64,000 bases of DNA from the NCBI GenBank assembly GCA_947372465.1, contig CANBTT010000002.1, positions 1 through 64,000 on the forward strand. The letters are read 5' to 3'. Each line of letters begins with the position of its first letter. The stretch's first letter is position 1. Positions 8,149-16,385 of the stretch are shown here, piece by piece. The translations under genes and the position numbers were made by a program. This DNA is from Burkholderiales bacterium. Its GTDB lineage: Bacteria; Pseudomonadota; Gammaproteobacteria; Burkholderiales; Burkholderiaceae_C. The notes beneath the pieces were generated by a model. It made no database searches and was not told where the DNA came from. It was given only the letters and a program-made list of their open reading frames with translations.

Positions 8149-9762
8149 TTACTTCATTCGCAGTGTGGTGATGTCTTGGAACCAATGTTGTGCTTGAACA
8201 AACTCTTGCACTTTGGATGACAGGGCATGCGGGTTGGTGTCATGCACCACCCAAAGCATCAAAGCGTCATCCACCATCGTTTGGTGAACCTCGGCCAACA
8301 ATTTGTCTTGTACTTTGGTGTCAAAGTTGCCTCTTAGGGTGTCCAATGTGTTGTCCATTTTGGGGTTGTTGTAGCCGCCCCAATTGACCCCATTGGGAGA
8401 GATGTAGCGGCTGTCGACAAAGCGTGTGAGGGCATAAAAGGGGTCTGCTGTCACGTATCCCAAATTGATGGCGGAGATGCCTTTGCCGGCATTCATGTCC
8501 GACTTGGCGCCTGCTCTCCAGTGCAAGTACAAGTTTTCAAGCTCCACCACTTCAAACTCCAGTTGGATGCCAATTTCGGCCAAACTTTGTTGAATGAATT
8601 CGTTCATGGGCAAGGAGAGCATTTGTCCCGTGCCGCCTTGTGCAATGATCACTTTGGCTTTGAGGGGCTTGGAGGCGCTGAAGCCGGCTTGTGTCATCAA
8701 GGCTTTGGCCGCTTTGAGGTCGTACTTGATTTCGAACGAGGGCTTTCCAAACCATGGGCTGGTGCGGTCGAGTTGACCTTTGGCTGGCGTAGCCAGTCCA
8801 TTCATGAGTTTGACAATGGCCTCGCGATCGATCGCCAAATTGGCCGCTTTTCTTACGCGGATGTCGGTCCAAGGCGAGCCTGGGTAAGTGGAGAAATGAT
8901 AGGGCCATACGTGTGGCGTGACATTTTGAACGACCTTAAAGCCAGCGCTTTTGAGTTGTGGCAGCACATCGGGTGGCGGTGTTTCAATCAAATCGACTTG
9001 CCCATTGAGCAAAGCGTTTGCACGCGTCATGGCGTCGGGAATGGGCACCAAAACGATGCGATCGGTTTTAGGGATGCGTGTTTTGTCCCAGTAGTTTGCA
9101 TTTTTGATCAAATCGGCGCGCTCTCTGGGCACCAATTTATCCAATTTGAAGGGACCCGTGCCTGAGGGTTGAGAGGCAATTTTGTTCCAATCGTGACCGA
9201 GTTTTTCCCATTGCGCGGGACTGGAGATCAAAAACCAGGGCAGTTGATAAGGGAAAAGGGCATCCACGTCCTTGGTGGTGATTTCGATGGTGTAATCATC
9301 CAATGCTTTGTAGGAGGCGATGGACGGAATGCGCGGACGGACTTGGGCGCTTTGTTTGGCGTCAAATTGAGGAGATTTGTCCATCAAGACTTTCTCCAAA
9401 TTCCAAACGACCGCATCCGACTTGAAGTCCGATCCATCGTGAAACTTCACGCCTTTTCTTAGAGCAAAGACCCATTTTTTATGGTCTTTGGGGTCTACTT
9501 TCCAGCTGAGTGCCAGGCCTGGGACCAATTTCCCGGGACGCGTTCCAATGTTGGCCTCCCATGCAATCAAAGGGTCATAAATGGTGTGACCTGTGAATTG
9601 GTAAGCGCCGGCACCCTTGTCCGGTTGACCCGTGGTCAAGGGAATATCGGCCATGGAGATGCCGTACCTGGCCACCGTTTCCGAATGAAGTGTTCCAGAC
9701 AACAAGAACACAAAAGGCAAAACAAGCAAACTGCGCTGAATGGTTTGATGAACAAAAGACAT
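8149..9762 (-). CDS. ABC transporter substrate-binding protein, family 5 (peptide/nickel type)
   Basis: Periplasmic receptor for the importer, 537 residues. The ATG at 9762 is chosen because GGGAG lies about 8 bases upstream and the product then begins with a clean signal peptide (MSFVHQTIQRSLLVLPFVFLL, cleavage near LHSE); a start at 9804 would add 14 poorly matching residues. Family 5 features include YDPLIAWE, LRKGVKFHDGSDFKSDAVVWNLEK and the late GGYNNPKMD segment. It is the first gene of the run 9762 to 2026, and the 255 bases upstream carry three inverted-repeat elements listed separately. Confidence 0.94.
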   Translation of the reverse strand: MSFVHQTIQRSLLVLPFVFLLSGTLHSETVARYGISMADIPLTTGQPDKGAGAYQFTGHTIYDPLIAWEANIGTRPGKLVPGLALSWKVDPKDHKKWVFALRKGVKFHDGSDFKSDAVVWNLEKVLMDKSPQFDAKQSAQVRPRIPSIASYKALDDYTIEITTKDVDALFPYQLPWFLISSPAQWEKLGHDWNKIASQPSGTGPFKLDKLVPRERADLIKNANYWDKTRIPKTDRIVLVPIPDAMTRANALLNGQVDLIETPPPDVLPQLKSAGFKVVQNVTPHVWPYHFSTYPGSPWTDIRVRKAANLAIDREAIVKLMNGLATPAKGQLDRTSPWFGKPSFEIKYDLKAAKALMTQAGFSASKPLKAKVIIAQGGTGQMLSLPMNEFIQQSLAEIGIQLEFEVVELENLYLHWRAGAKSDMNAGKGISAINLGYVTADPFYALTRFVDSRYISPNGVNWGGYNNPKMDNTLDTLRGNFDTKVQDKLLAEVHQTMVDDALMLWVVHDTNPHALSSKVQEFVQAQHWFQDITTLRMK

Positions 9763-9792
9763 GCAAAGACTCCCAAGTGTTGATGGGAAACA

Positions 9793-9806
9793 CATTGCAT
9801 ACAATG
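9793..9806. promoter_or_regulatory. Candidate GntR-type operator, proximal copy
   Basis: CATTG-CATA-CAATG-type dyad (core ATTGCATACAAT) about 31 bases upstream of the binding-protein start at 9762. The 11-base core ATTGCATACAA occurs again, inverted, at 9930-9940. Dyads of the TTGTATACAA type are common operators of FCD-type GntR regulators, and such a regulator is encoded in this operon. The sequence is direct observation; regulator assignment is inference. Confidence 0.5.
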
Positions 9807-9817
9807 TGCCAAATTTT

Positions 9818-9840
9818 ATTTAAAACCCTTGGTTTTAAAT
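9818..9840. promoter_or_regulatory. Perfect 10-bp inverted repeat upstream of the ABC importer operon
   Basis: Arms ATTTAAAACC (9818-9827) and GGTTTTAAAT (9831-9840) are exact reverse complements separated by CTT. It lies between the two ATTGCATACAA sites in the 9763-10017 intergenic space. It has no T tract and sits upstream of a start, so an operator or promoter element is more likely than a terminator. Confidence 0.4.
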
Positions 9841-9929
9841 AAGTCTTTGTTTTTTAAGGGAAAATCAATCCGCGCTTGGATTGTTTAAACGCGGGAGGGT
9901 CCAGTTGAGATGGATTGAGTCCTCGTCTT

Positions 9930-9940
9930 TTGTATGCAAT
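9930..9940. promoter_or_regulatory. Candidate GntR-type operator, distal copy
   Basis: TTGTATGCAAT, the exact reverse complement of ATTGCATACAA at 9794-9804, about 170 bases upstream of the importer operon and 78 bases past the end of the lyase gene. Two inverted copies of one 11-mer in a single 255-base gap suggest cooperative binding by one regulator. Confidence 0.45.
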
Positions 9941-10017
9941 GGCACCAAAATCATGCAATGCAAGCCCAGTTGTTCACACTTATTGTGCATGCTTGATGCG
10001 CCAAGCGATGGATCGGC

Positions 10018-11094
10018 TCAAGATTTGAGCCAAGGTCTTGCATTGCCTTCATAAACCGAGGGCCCAAGCCTGAAATGAAGTGCCTCTTTGAAACTGTAGA
10101 CCACAGGCATGTCCGGGTCGTAGAGTTTGTCGCCCTTGGGCAAGCCCCCATTGAAGGCCACTTGCGAGTGCAGGGTGCGCCCCAAGATGACACTCAGGAG
10201 GGCGGATGCTTCAACCAACTTGTCCAAATGAATGCCCGTTTCAATCCCCAGCGTTTCAAGCAAATGACATAAATCTTCTGTGGCGATCATGCCCGTGGCT
10301 TGACCGTTGCCACAATAGGGGCACCCGCCTATGCCACCCAATGCGGTGTCGGCAATCAAGGTGTCAGTGGGTTCGAGCAGTTTCAAGGCCTCGTAAAGCG
10401 ATAACAAGGCAAGCCCTCTTGCGTTGTGCAAATGCAAGTGAAAAATATGGATGCTGGGCCAGTGCTTTTTGATGTATTGAATGTCTTTTGCAACTTCCAC
10501 AGGGGTGTTCCAGGCCATCGGATCCGCAACATCGATTCTTCTCACGGTCGCGCCAATCTCATGCCAGGCATCCATTTGGCGCTGAAGCTCATGCATCCTC
10601 AGTTCGTGAGAAAACTTGCCACTCCAGTTGGAGCCAAATCCCGCGCTCAGTCCAATGGCCGCCTCTTGGATGCCTTTTGTGGCGGCCCGCTCAACGGGCA
10701 AGCGCCAAAAAAGCTCCTGGTCTTCAAGGCTTTTGTTGGTGTTGCGTTTGATAAAGACGTCGCACATGTGAAGGTGGGTCGCTGGGAGTGCTTCGATGCT
10801 CAAAGGGGGGGCGTGTTTGAGGCGCTCTTCACGACCGCGCTCGTTCAAAGCCAAGGCAAAGAATTCAACACCCGGTGTGGCTTGGAGGCGTTTGACCAAC
10901 TCCAAGGTGTCGGCCATTTGAGGACTCCATTTGGGGTTGACAAAGGCACCCACCACCATGCGCTTAAGACCAGCATCCACCATGGCGTTGAGCAAGGAGA
11001 GTTTTTCGTCCAGGCTCACGCCCTCGCGCTCAATTTGTAAGCCGTCTCTCAAGGTTTCATCTGTGATCAGGACTTTGGGGTAGTTGTGTTTCAT
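10018..11094 (-). CDS. HMG-CoA-lyase-like (HMGL/DRE-TIM) acyl-CoA lyase
   Basis: TIM-barrel lyase of the HMGL-like family, 358 residues. The N-terminal DETLRDGLQIE motif carries the catalytic Arg and metal Asp; HLHLHNARG supplies the two metal-binding histidines; GGIGGCPYCGNGQATGM corresponds to the cysteine-bearing loop of HMG-CoA lyases but differs from the usual GCPYAxGASGN form. It is longer than standard HMG-CoA lyase (about 300 residues) because of a C-terminal extension. It follows the hydratase and CoA-transferase genes with a 13-base gap, so it probably performs the final cleavage of a hydroxyacyl-CoA. The exact substrate is not clear; a citramalyl-CoA or other 3-hydroxy-3-alkyl acyl-CoA is possible. 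Confidence 0.82.
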   Translation of the reverse strand: MKHNYPKVLITDETLRDGLQIEREGVSLDEKLSLLNAMVDAGLKRMVVGAFVNPKWSPQMADTLELVKRLQATPGVEFFALALNERGREERLKHAPPLSIEALPATHLHMCDVFIKRNTNKSLEDQELFWRLPVERAATKGIQEAAIGLSAGFGSNWSGKFSHELRMHELQRQMDAWHEIGATVRRIDVADPMAWNTPVEVAKDIQYIKKHWPSIHIFHLHLHNARGLALLSLYEALKLLEPTDTLIADTALGGIGGCPYCGNGQATGMIATEDLCHLLETLGIETGIHLDKLVEASALLSVILGRTLHSQVAFNGGLPKGDKLYDPDMPVVYSFKEALHFRLGPSVYEGNARPWLKS

Positions 11095-11107
11095 GGCACC
11101 AGGTCTC

Positions 11108-11899
11108 TTAGCGGTTTTTCCAAACAGGTTTTCTCTTCTCCAATCGAGCTCGAATGCCTTCTTGCCGATCTTCGCTCAAATAGGGGTTCAGTCCAGGGTC
11201 TTGACGCAAGGCCTCTGAGACAGGCATGCTCAAGCCTTTCAGGGCAACTGCTTTGACACGGCGCACTGAAATGGGGGCGTTTTGCGCAATGTTTTGGGCC
11301 AAACTCAAGGCTTCAACAAGCACGTCAGAGGGCGCGACCATTTTATTGAGAAGCCCCAAGCGCAAAGCCTCTTGCGCATCGATGTACTCACCTGTCATGA
11401 GCATTTGAAGGGCAATGGCTGGTGAAATCAACCGAGGCAGCATGACAGATCCAAAGTTGGCACCCATGCCGATTTTTGTCTCGGGCAAGCCAAATTGGGC
11501 TTGTGGATGCGATATTCTCAAGTCGCAAGCCAAGGCAAGCTCAAAACCACCCGCGACCGCCGATCCGTTCAAGGCCGCGATCAGGGGCTTCTTAAATTCC
11601 ATGGCCACTTCAAAAAGATTTCTCTCCACGCGGCTCATGGGGGATCTGAAGGTCTTGCCCTGTTGGTCTGCTTCTCGCATGTCTTTGAGGTCTGCACCTG
11701 AGCAAAAGGCCGACTCACCACTGCCTGTCAACACAAGAACGCGAACCGACTCGTCTTCGTCTGCACGGAGCAATTCAGTGATCAGTGCCGCTTTTAAAGC
11801 CTCAGACAAGGCATTTCGTCTCTCGGGGCGATTGAGTTGTAGGGTCCTCACAAAACCCTCTTGAGCGATCAAAAGTTCTGGGATCATGTTCATGGTCAA
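11108..11899 (-). CDS. enoyl-CoA hydratase/isomerase family protein
   Basis: Crotonase-fold enzyme of 263 residues. The CoA-binding and oxyanion-hole segments CSGADLKDM and AVAGGFELALACDL are present, and both general acid/base glutamates can be matched (Glu in GGFELA and Glu in GLPETKIGMG), so hydratase activity is likely. The start overlaps the CoA-transferase stop by four bases (ATGA), showing tight coupling. In the operon it would hydrate the enoyl-CoA made by the transferase before cleavage by the lyase. Confidence 0.9.
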   Translation of the reverse strand: MTMNMIPELLIAQEGFVRTLQLNRPERRNALSEALKAALITELLRADEDESVRVLVLTGSGESAFCSGADLKDMREADQQGKTFRSPMSRVERNLFEVAMEFKKPLIAALNGSAVAGGFELALACDLRISHPQAQFGLPETKIGMGANFGSVMLPRLISPAIALQMLMTGEYIDAQEALRLGLLNKMVAPSDVLVEALSLAQNIAQNAPISVRRVKAVALKGLSMPVSEALRQDPGLNPYLSEDRQEGIRARLEKRKPVWKNR

Positions 11900-13119
11900 T
11901 GTTCCTCGGTTTCACAGAAGATAACTTTCTGCTCGATGGCCCTTTGAATCGCCTCAGGGCTGAATCCGTGCTCGCGCATCACGCTCACTGTGTGTTCTCC
12001 CAGTCTTGGTGCGGGAGTGAACTCGGTTCTGACGCCCCCTGAATAATGGTTGGTCAGGCCCATCTCCAAAATGGGTCCTTCACTCGGGTGCATCGTTTCA
12101 GATAAAAACCCCACCTGTCGCAAATGTGGGTCTTCGACCAAGTCCTCCAGTGAGTTGTAGCGCATGCAGGGAATGTCACGCTGCTCAAAGAGTTCAATCC
12201 ACTGCGCTGAGGTCTTCTCGCGCAAAGACTCCGATCGCAAGGTGTAATACTCAACACTGTGTTTTGTACGAGACTCAACGCTCAAGAATCTTTTGTCCTC
12301 TTTGAGTTCGGGGCGGGCGATGAGGTCAAAGAACGCAAAGGCTTGCTCGTTGGTGTTGGGGGAGATAGAGATGTAGCCGTCCTTGGTTTTAACAGGGCGG
12401 TTGTTTTTGTCTAAAATACGCGCATCTCCAATGGGACCAATTGCGGGCTTGAAGGTCATGTTGCCCAAATGCTCTCTGAGCACAAAGGCTGACATGGTCT
12501 CAAACATGGGAATTTCAATCAGCTCGCCCTTGTTGGTTTTGCTTCTTCTGTAAAGCGCAAAGCCAATGGCTTGCGCAGCAATCATACCGGTGATGTGATC
12601 GGTCATCACCAAGGGCACAAAGCGGGGTTCGCCACTGGACTTCTCAAAGGTGCCGGCCACACCCGAGGCCGACTGAATGACGGTGTCATAAGCAGGGCGA
12701 TTAAAGTATTCACCCCCTTTGCCAAAAGCCAATACTTGGGTGTAGATCAGTTTTGAATTTTTGTCTTGCAGTGTCGCCCAGTCCAATCCTAGCTTTGCCA
12801 AGGCCTCCATTCGCATGTTGCTGATGAACACATCGGCTTTTGACAAAATGGTGTACAGCATCTCTTGACCTTCGGTTTTTTTAAGATCAATGCAAACCGA
12901 TTTTTTATTGCGGTTGAAGTTCATGAACTTGCCTGTCATCCCAGGGTGTTTGGCGCCTCCTCCCAGTTTGCGCATCAAGTCTCCCGAAGGTGGTTCAATT
13001 TTGATCACTTCTGCACCATGATCGGCCAGGGCCAAGGAACAGGCCGGCCCCACAATCACGGACGATAAATCCACCACCACCACCCCGCTGAGTGGTCCGG
13101 CATTGCTAAGTTCTTGCAA
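11896..13119 (-). CDS. CaiB/BaiF family (type III) CoA-transferase
   Basis: Type III CoA-transferase, 407 residues, moving CoA from a donor thioester to a free carboxylic acid. Visible marks are the N-terminal GVVVVDLSSVIVGPACSLALADHGAEVIKIEPP, the FNRNKKSVCIDLK segment and the catalytic Asp in VMTDHITG (residue 174), which aligns with the aspartate of formyl-CoA transferase. Three bases separate it from the upstream Bug gene and four bases overlap the hydratase, giving a receptor, activation, hydration, lyase order. Substrate not identifiable. Confidence 0.92.
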   Translation of the reverse strand: MQELSNAGPLSGVVVVDLSSVIVGPACSLALADHGAEVIKIEPPSGDLMRKLGGGAKHPGMTGKFMNFNRNKKSVCIDLKKTEGQEMLYTILSKADVFISNMRMEALAKLGLDWATLQDKNSKLIYTQVLAFGKGGEYFNRPAYDTVIQSASGVAGTFEKSSGEPRFVPLVMTDHITGMIAAQAIGFALYRRSKTNKGELIEIPMFETMSAFVLREHLGNMTFKPAIGPIGDARILDKNNRPVKTKDGYISISPNTNEQAFAFFDLIARPELKEDKRFLSVESRTKHSVEYYTLRSESLREKTSAQWIELFEQRDIPCMRYNSLEDLVEDPHLRQVGFLSETMHPSEGPILEMGLTNHYSGGVRTEFTPAPRLGEHTVSVMREHGFSPEAIQRAIEQKVIFCETEEH

Positions 13120-13122
13120 AAT

Positions 13123-14103
13123 TCAATCCCCTTTGAGTCCCATTTGAGCCGCCAAAGAACTCCATTTGACAGCGTCGCTGTTGATAAAAGCAGTAAATTG
13201 CTCGGGCGAGTTGCCGATGATGTCTGAGCCGTCGTCCGTGAGACGCGCTCGAACAGATGGAATTTTGAGCACTTCAAGGATGCCTTGGTAGACCGTTTTG
13301 ACGATTTCTGGGGGTGTTTTGGCAGACATGACAACGCCAAACCAATTGAGAAACTCAAAATCCTTTAGGCCCAGCTCCTGCATGGTAGGGACTTGCGGCA
13401 AAGCGGGGGAGCGTGTTTTGCTGGTCACTGCAAGAATTCTGAGTTTATTGGCGATGGCCAATTCTTTTGCGGTGATCTGAGCCACAAAGGCAAAGTCCAC
13501 ATCACCAGCCACCACAGCAGCGGCGGCTGGTGCAGCGCCTCTGTAGGGGATGTGGCTTGTTTTGATGTGTGTCTCCAAGCGAAGCATCTCGCCACTCAAA
13601 TGACCCCCACTTCCAATGCCCGCCGATCCAAAATTCAAGGGCCGCTCCTTGGCCAGATCAAGCAACTCTTTGATGGTTTTTACTTTGGAGTTTTGTCCCA
13701 CGACCAAGACCAGCGGGGAGGTGACGAGCATGGTGACACCGGCCACGTCTTTGATGGGATCAAAGCTTAACTTTTTAAAAAGGGCAGGGCTGAGGGTGTG
13801 GGGTGTATAGGTCAGTTGCATGGTGTAGCCATCTGCTCCTGTTTGAACCATCCCCCCCATCGCAATCAAGCCACTCGCGCCAGTTTTGTTTTCAATGACC
13901 ACTGGTTGACCCAAGACCTTGCCCAGTTGATCGGAGATGATCCTGGCATAGGTATCCGATGAGGCGCCTGGCGTGGCACCCACCAGCATTTTGATGGGCC
14001 TATTGGGATAAGTCTCAGCCCCAAGGGCAATATGAGAGGTAAAAAACAGGACTAAAACTGAGCTAAAAGGCAACAGCACCTTGCCAAGACGGGGCCAATA
14101 CAT
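13123..14103 (-). CDS. Bug-family tripartite tricarboxylate transporter receptor
   Basis: Periplasmic receptor, 326 residues, with an N-terminal signal peptide ending near ALGAETYPNRPIKM. Family motifs: GATPGASSDTYAR in the ligand loop (the usual GG is replaced by GAS), IENKTGASGLIAMGG, ADGYTMQL, HIPYRGAAPA and QVPTMQELG. It is the gene directly before the CoA-transferase (3-base gap), so its ligand is probably the acid processed by that operon. Confidence 0.94.
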   Translation of the reverse strand: MYWPRLGKVLLPFSSVLVLFFTSHIALGAETYPNRPIKMLVGATPGASSDTYARIISDQLGKVLGQPVVIENKTGASGLIAMGGMVQTGADGYTMQLTYTPHTLSPALFKKLSFDPIKDVAGVTMLVTSPLVLVVGQNSKVKTIKELLDLAKERPLNFGSAGIGSGGHLSGEMLRLETHIKTSHIPYRGAAPAAAAVVAGDVDFAFVAQITAKELAIANKLRILAVTSKTRSPALPQVPTMQELGLKDFEFLNWFGVVMSAKTPPEIVKTVYQGILEVLKIPSVRARLTDDGSDIIGNSPEQFTAFINSDAVKWSSLAAQMGLKGD

Positions 14104-14245
14104 ATGACGAATTTCCTAAGGTGAAAGCAACGTTGCTTCGGGCAAGAACACGCAGATTTGTGTTTGAAATGCCCAAGAAAGAGAGCCTCAATTGTATGGT
14201 GAAACATGGACCTCGGCGCTTAAAGTCCTGGGTCATTTTGACCGC

Positions 14246-15076
14246 TCAGGCCAAGCGATACAACTGCCTTGCATTGCTCCAAAGCACTTGCATGCTCAAG
14301 TCAGGACCCAAGACATGTTTGATGAGCTCGATATCACTCGGCGCGAACGCACGCTTGGCTCTCGTGGACGGAATGTCTGTGCCAAAGACCAAGGCTTTGC
14401 TGTTAAGGGTCGTGATTTTTTCAAGGGCAGCAGGAACGTTGATATCGACACGCCCAAATCCAGTTGCTTTGATCTTGGCGCCTGCTTTGACGAGTTCCAA
14501 GATCACGGGCAAGCCCTTTTGAGTCATCCCTAAATGATCGATGACTATTTGCGGTAACTTTGAGAGTTCCCCAACGTGAGGGGCGAGGGCGAATGCATCG
14601 GCATAAATTTCAGCATGCCAGCCCCCCACTGCATGAGTCCGTTTGGCCAAGGACACGATGTCATCTACACCGTCGATGCGACCTCTAAAGAGGTTAAAGC
14701 GAAGTGCCCTCACGCCAATTCGAGTCAACTCCAAGATCTCTTGGTCGCTGATGTTGTTGGGCACTTGGGTGACACCCACCCACTGCGGCCCTAAGCTTTT
14801 GAGTGTGGCCTTGAGGTAGCTTTGATCAAAGCCATGAAAGGAGCCTGAGACGATGGCACCTGAGACGATGCCCATGGGTTGGGTTTGCGTCAAGTAATCA
14901 TCCAGTGGGAAATGAGGCGGTAAATAGCCTTGGTTCTCAATCACTGGGAAACGATGATCAATGATGTGACAATGCGCGTCAAAAATAGGGGGTTGCTTTG
15001 GAAGGCTTGCACACCCCGAGAGGGTTGAGAGTGACAAGGCCATGGATTGCAAGGCTTTGCGTCTAGAAAATGTCAT
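14246..15076 (-). CDS. TIM-barrel amidohydrolase (Amidohydro_2) with lipoprotein-type export signal
   Basis: Metal-dependent hydrolase of 276 residues related to the amidohydrolase-2 group that includes 2-pyrone-4,6-dicarboxylate lactonase. Metal-site motifs are FDAHCHIIDH near residue 35 and the late GTDIPSTRAK aspartate, with VIDHLG between. The N-terminus SRRKALQSMALSLSTLSGC has a twin-arginine-like stretch followed by a lipobox (LSGC, Cys about residue 22), so the enzyme is probably exported and membrane-anchored, which is unusual for this family. It sits between two Bug genes in the same orientation, suggesting periplasmic opening of a lactone or ester before uptake. Confidence 0.82.
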   Translation of the reverse strand: MTFSRRKALQSMALSLSTLSGCASLPKQPPIFDAHCHIIDHRFPVIENQGYLPPHFPLDDYLTQTQPMGIVSGAIVSGSFHGFDQSYLKATLKSLGPQWVGVTQVPNNISDQEILELTRIGVRALRFNLFRGRIDGVDDIVSLAKRTHAVGGWHAEIYADAFALAPHVGELSKLPQIVIDHLGMTQKGLPVILELVKAGAKIKATGFGRVDINVPAALEKITTLNSKALVFGTDIPSTRAKRAFAPSDIELIKHVLGPDLSMQVLWSNARQLYRLA

Positions 15077-15137
15077 AAGGGAACCTGCCTTTAAAAAATG
15101 GATCCATGATCAATTCAATTGCCTGGGGCAACAAGTT

Positions 15138-16136
15138 TTACTCGGCTTTGGCCCCAGAAGCTCTCACAATGGGTGCCCAGTTTTCGTATTCGCTTTTGGT
15201 GAATGCGGAAAACTCCTCTACAGTCATGGGAACGGGCTCAGCGCCTTGAGCAACCAAGCGCGCCTTGATTTGCGGCAACTCTAAAATTTTGACCACTTCC
15301 GAATTTAACTTCTGAACAATGGGCATGGGCGTATTTTTAGGTGCGAAGAGGGCAAACCACGATCCCGTTGCAATATCAATTCCAGTTTCCATCAGTGTGG
15401 GCACTTCTGGCAACCCTCTGGAGCGCATTTTGGTGGACACGGCCAAAGCTTTGAGCTGATCAGATTTGATCAATTGCATGACCGAAGGCACGGTGGCAAA
15501 CATGTATTGCAAGCGACCTGCCACCAAGTCCCGGGTCGCTTCGGCGCCTTTGTAGGGAATGTGGATTGCGCCAATATTGGTTTTTTGACTGAAAAAATAG
15601 CCCGTCATATGAGGTGAGGTACCCATTCCAGTTGAGCCATAATTGCTTTTCCCAGGGTTGGCCCTTGCATAGGCCAAGAATTCAGCCATGGTGTTCACGT
15701 TGATGGACGTTGGGACAACCATGACGGTGGGCACCTCTGCCAAGAGAGCTACAGGTTGAAGGTCCTTTTGAGGGTTCACACTCAAACTCTTGAACAAGGT
15801 CGGATTGATGGCTATGGGCCCAAAGGAGGTCACAAGCAAAGTGTAACCATCGGCAGGGGCACGTCCTACCAGTTCTGTCCCAAGGTTGCCGGCTGCACCT
15901 GCCTTGTTCTCAATGATGACACTCACCCCCCACCTTTGCGTGAGTTGATTGGCCACTTCTCTGGCCAATATATCTGAGGTGCCCCCAGCGGTGAAGGCCA
16001 CAATCATTTTGATGGGCTTGTCGGGAAATGGGATGGTTTGCGCCACCGAATTGCACAAACCTGCCCAAAAAAGCACCAACAGCACCAGAAAATTCAAACG
16101 GTGCTTGCACAAGCCTGGCCTAGGGTGGGACATCAT
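15138..16136 (-). CDS. Bug-family tripartite tricarboxylate transporter receptor
   Basis: Periplasmic receptor, 332 residues, signal peptide ending near NSVAQTIPF. Motifs FTAGGTSDILAREVANQL, IENKAGAAGNLGTELV, ADGYTLLVT, HIPYKGAEATRD and EVPTLMETG are all canonical. It is the first gene of the minus-strand run down to 10018 and is divergent from the 2-hydroxyacid dehydrogenase at 16386; the 249 bases between them hold the palindrome at 16351-16363. Confidence 0.95.
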   Translation of the reverse strand: MMSHPRPGLCKHRLNFLVLLVLFWAGLCNSVAQTIPFPDKPIKMIVAFTAGGTSDILAREVANQLTQRWGVSVIIENKAGAAGNLGTELVGRAPADGYTLLVTSFGPIAINPTLFKSLSVNPQKDLQPVALLAEVPTVMVVPTSINVNTMAEFLAYARANPGKSNYGSTGMGTSPHMTGYFFSQKTNIGAIHIPYKGAEATRDLVAGRLQYMFATVPSVMQLIKSDQLKALAVSTKMRSRGLPEVPTLMETGIDIATGSWFALFAPKNTPMPIVQKLNSEVVKILELPQIKARLVAQGAEPVPMTVEEFSAFTKSEYENWAPIVRASGAKAE

Positions 16137-16350
16137 GAGGTATTCCTTTTGAGTTGTTCAAGTGCGCATTGCATGTGAACGTTGATTTGAGTTCACCAAG
16201 ATCTGAATGGTTTGCATGTGCGGACAACGGGTTGGATCGTTGTCAGGTAAAATCTTCGCCTTGTCAGCAACAGGTGCGTCGCGTCTATTGTTGCTGATTG
16301 TGAATGGGCTTTGCAATAGTGTTTAGCCTAGGGATGGGACGGTATTTTTT

Positions 16351-16363
16351 GTCCAAATTGGAC
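16351..16363. promoter_or_regulatory. Palindrome in the divergent promoter region
   Basis: GTCCAA-A-TTGGAC, a perfect 6-bp dyad with a single central base, 22 bases upstream of the dehydrogenase ATG at 16386. The position suits an operator. The regulator is unknown. Confidence 0.4.
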
Positions 16364-16385
16364 TTGTATTTTAAAGAAAGTTACT

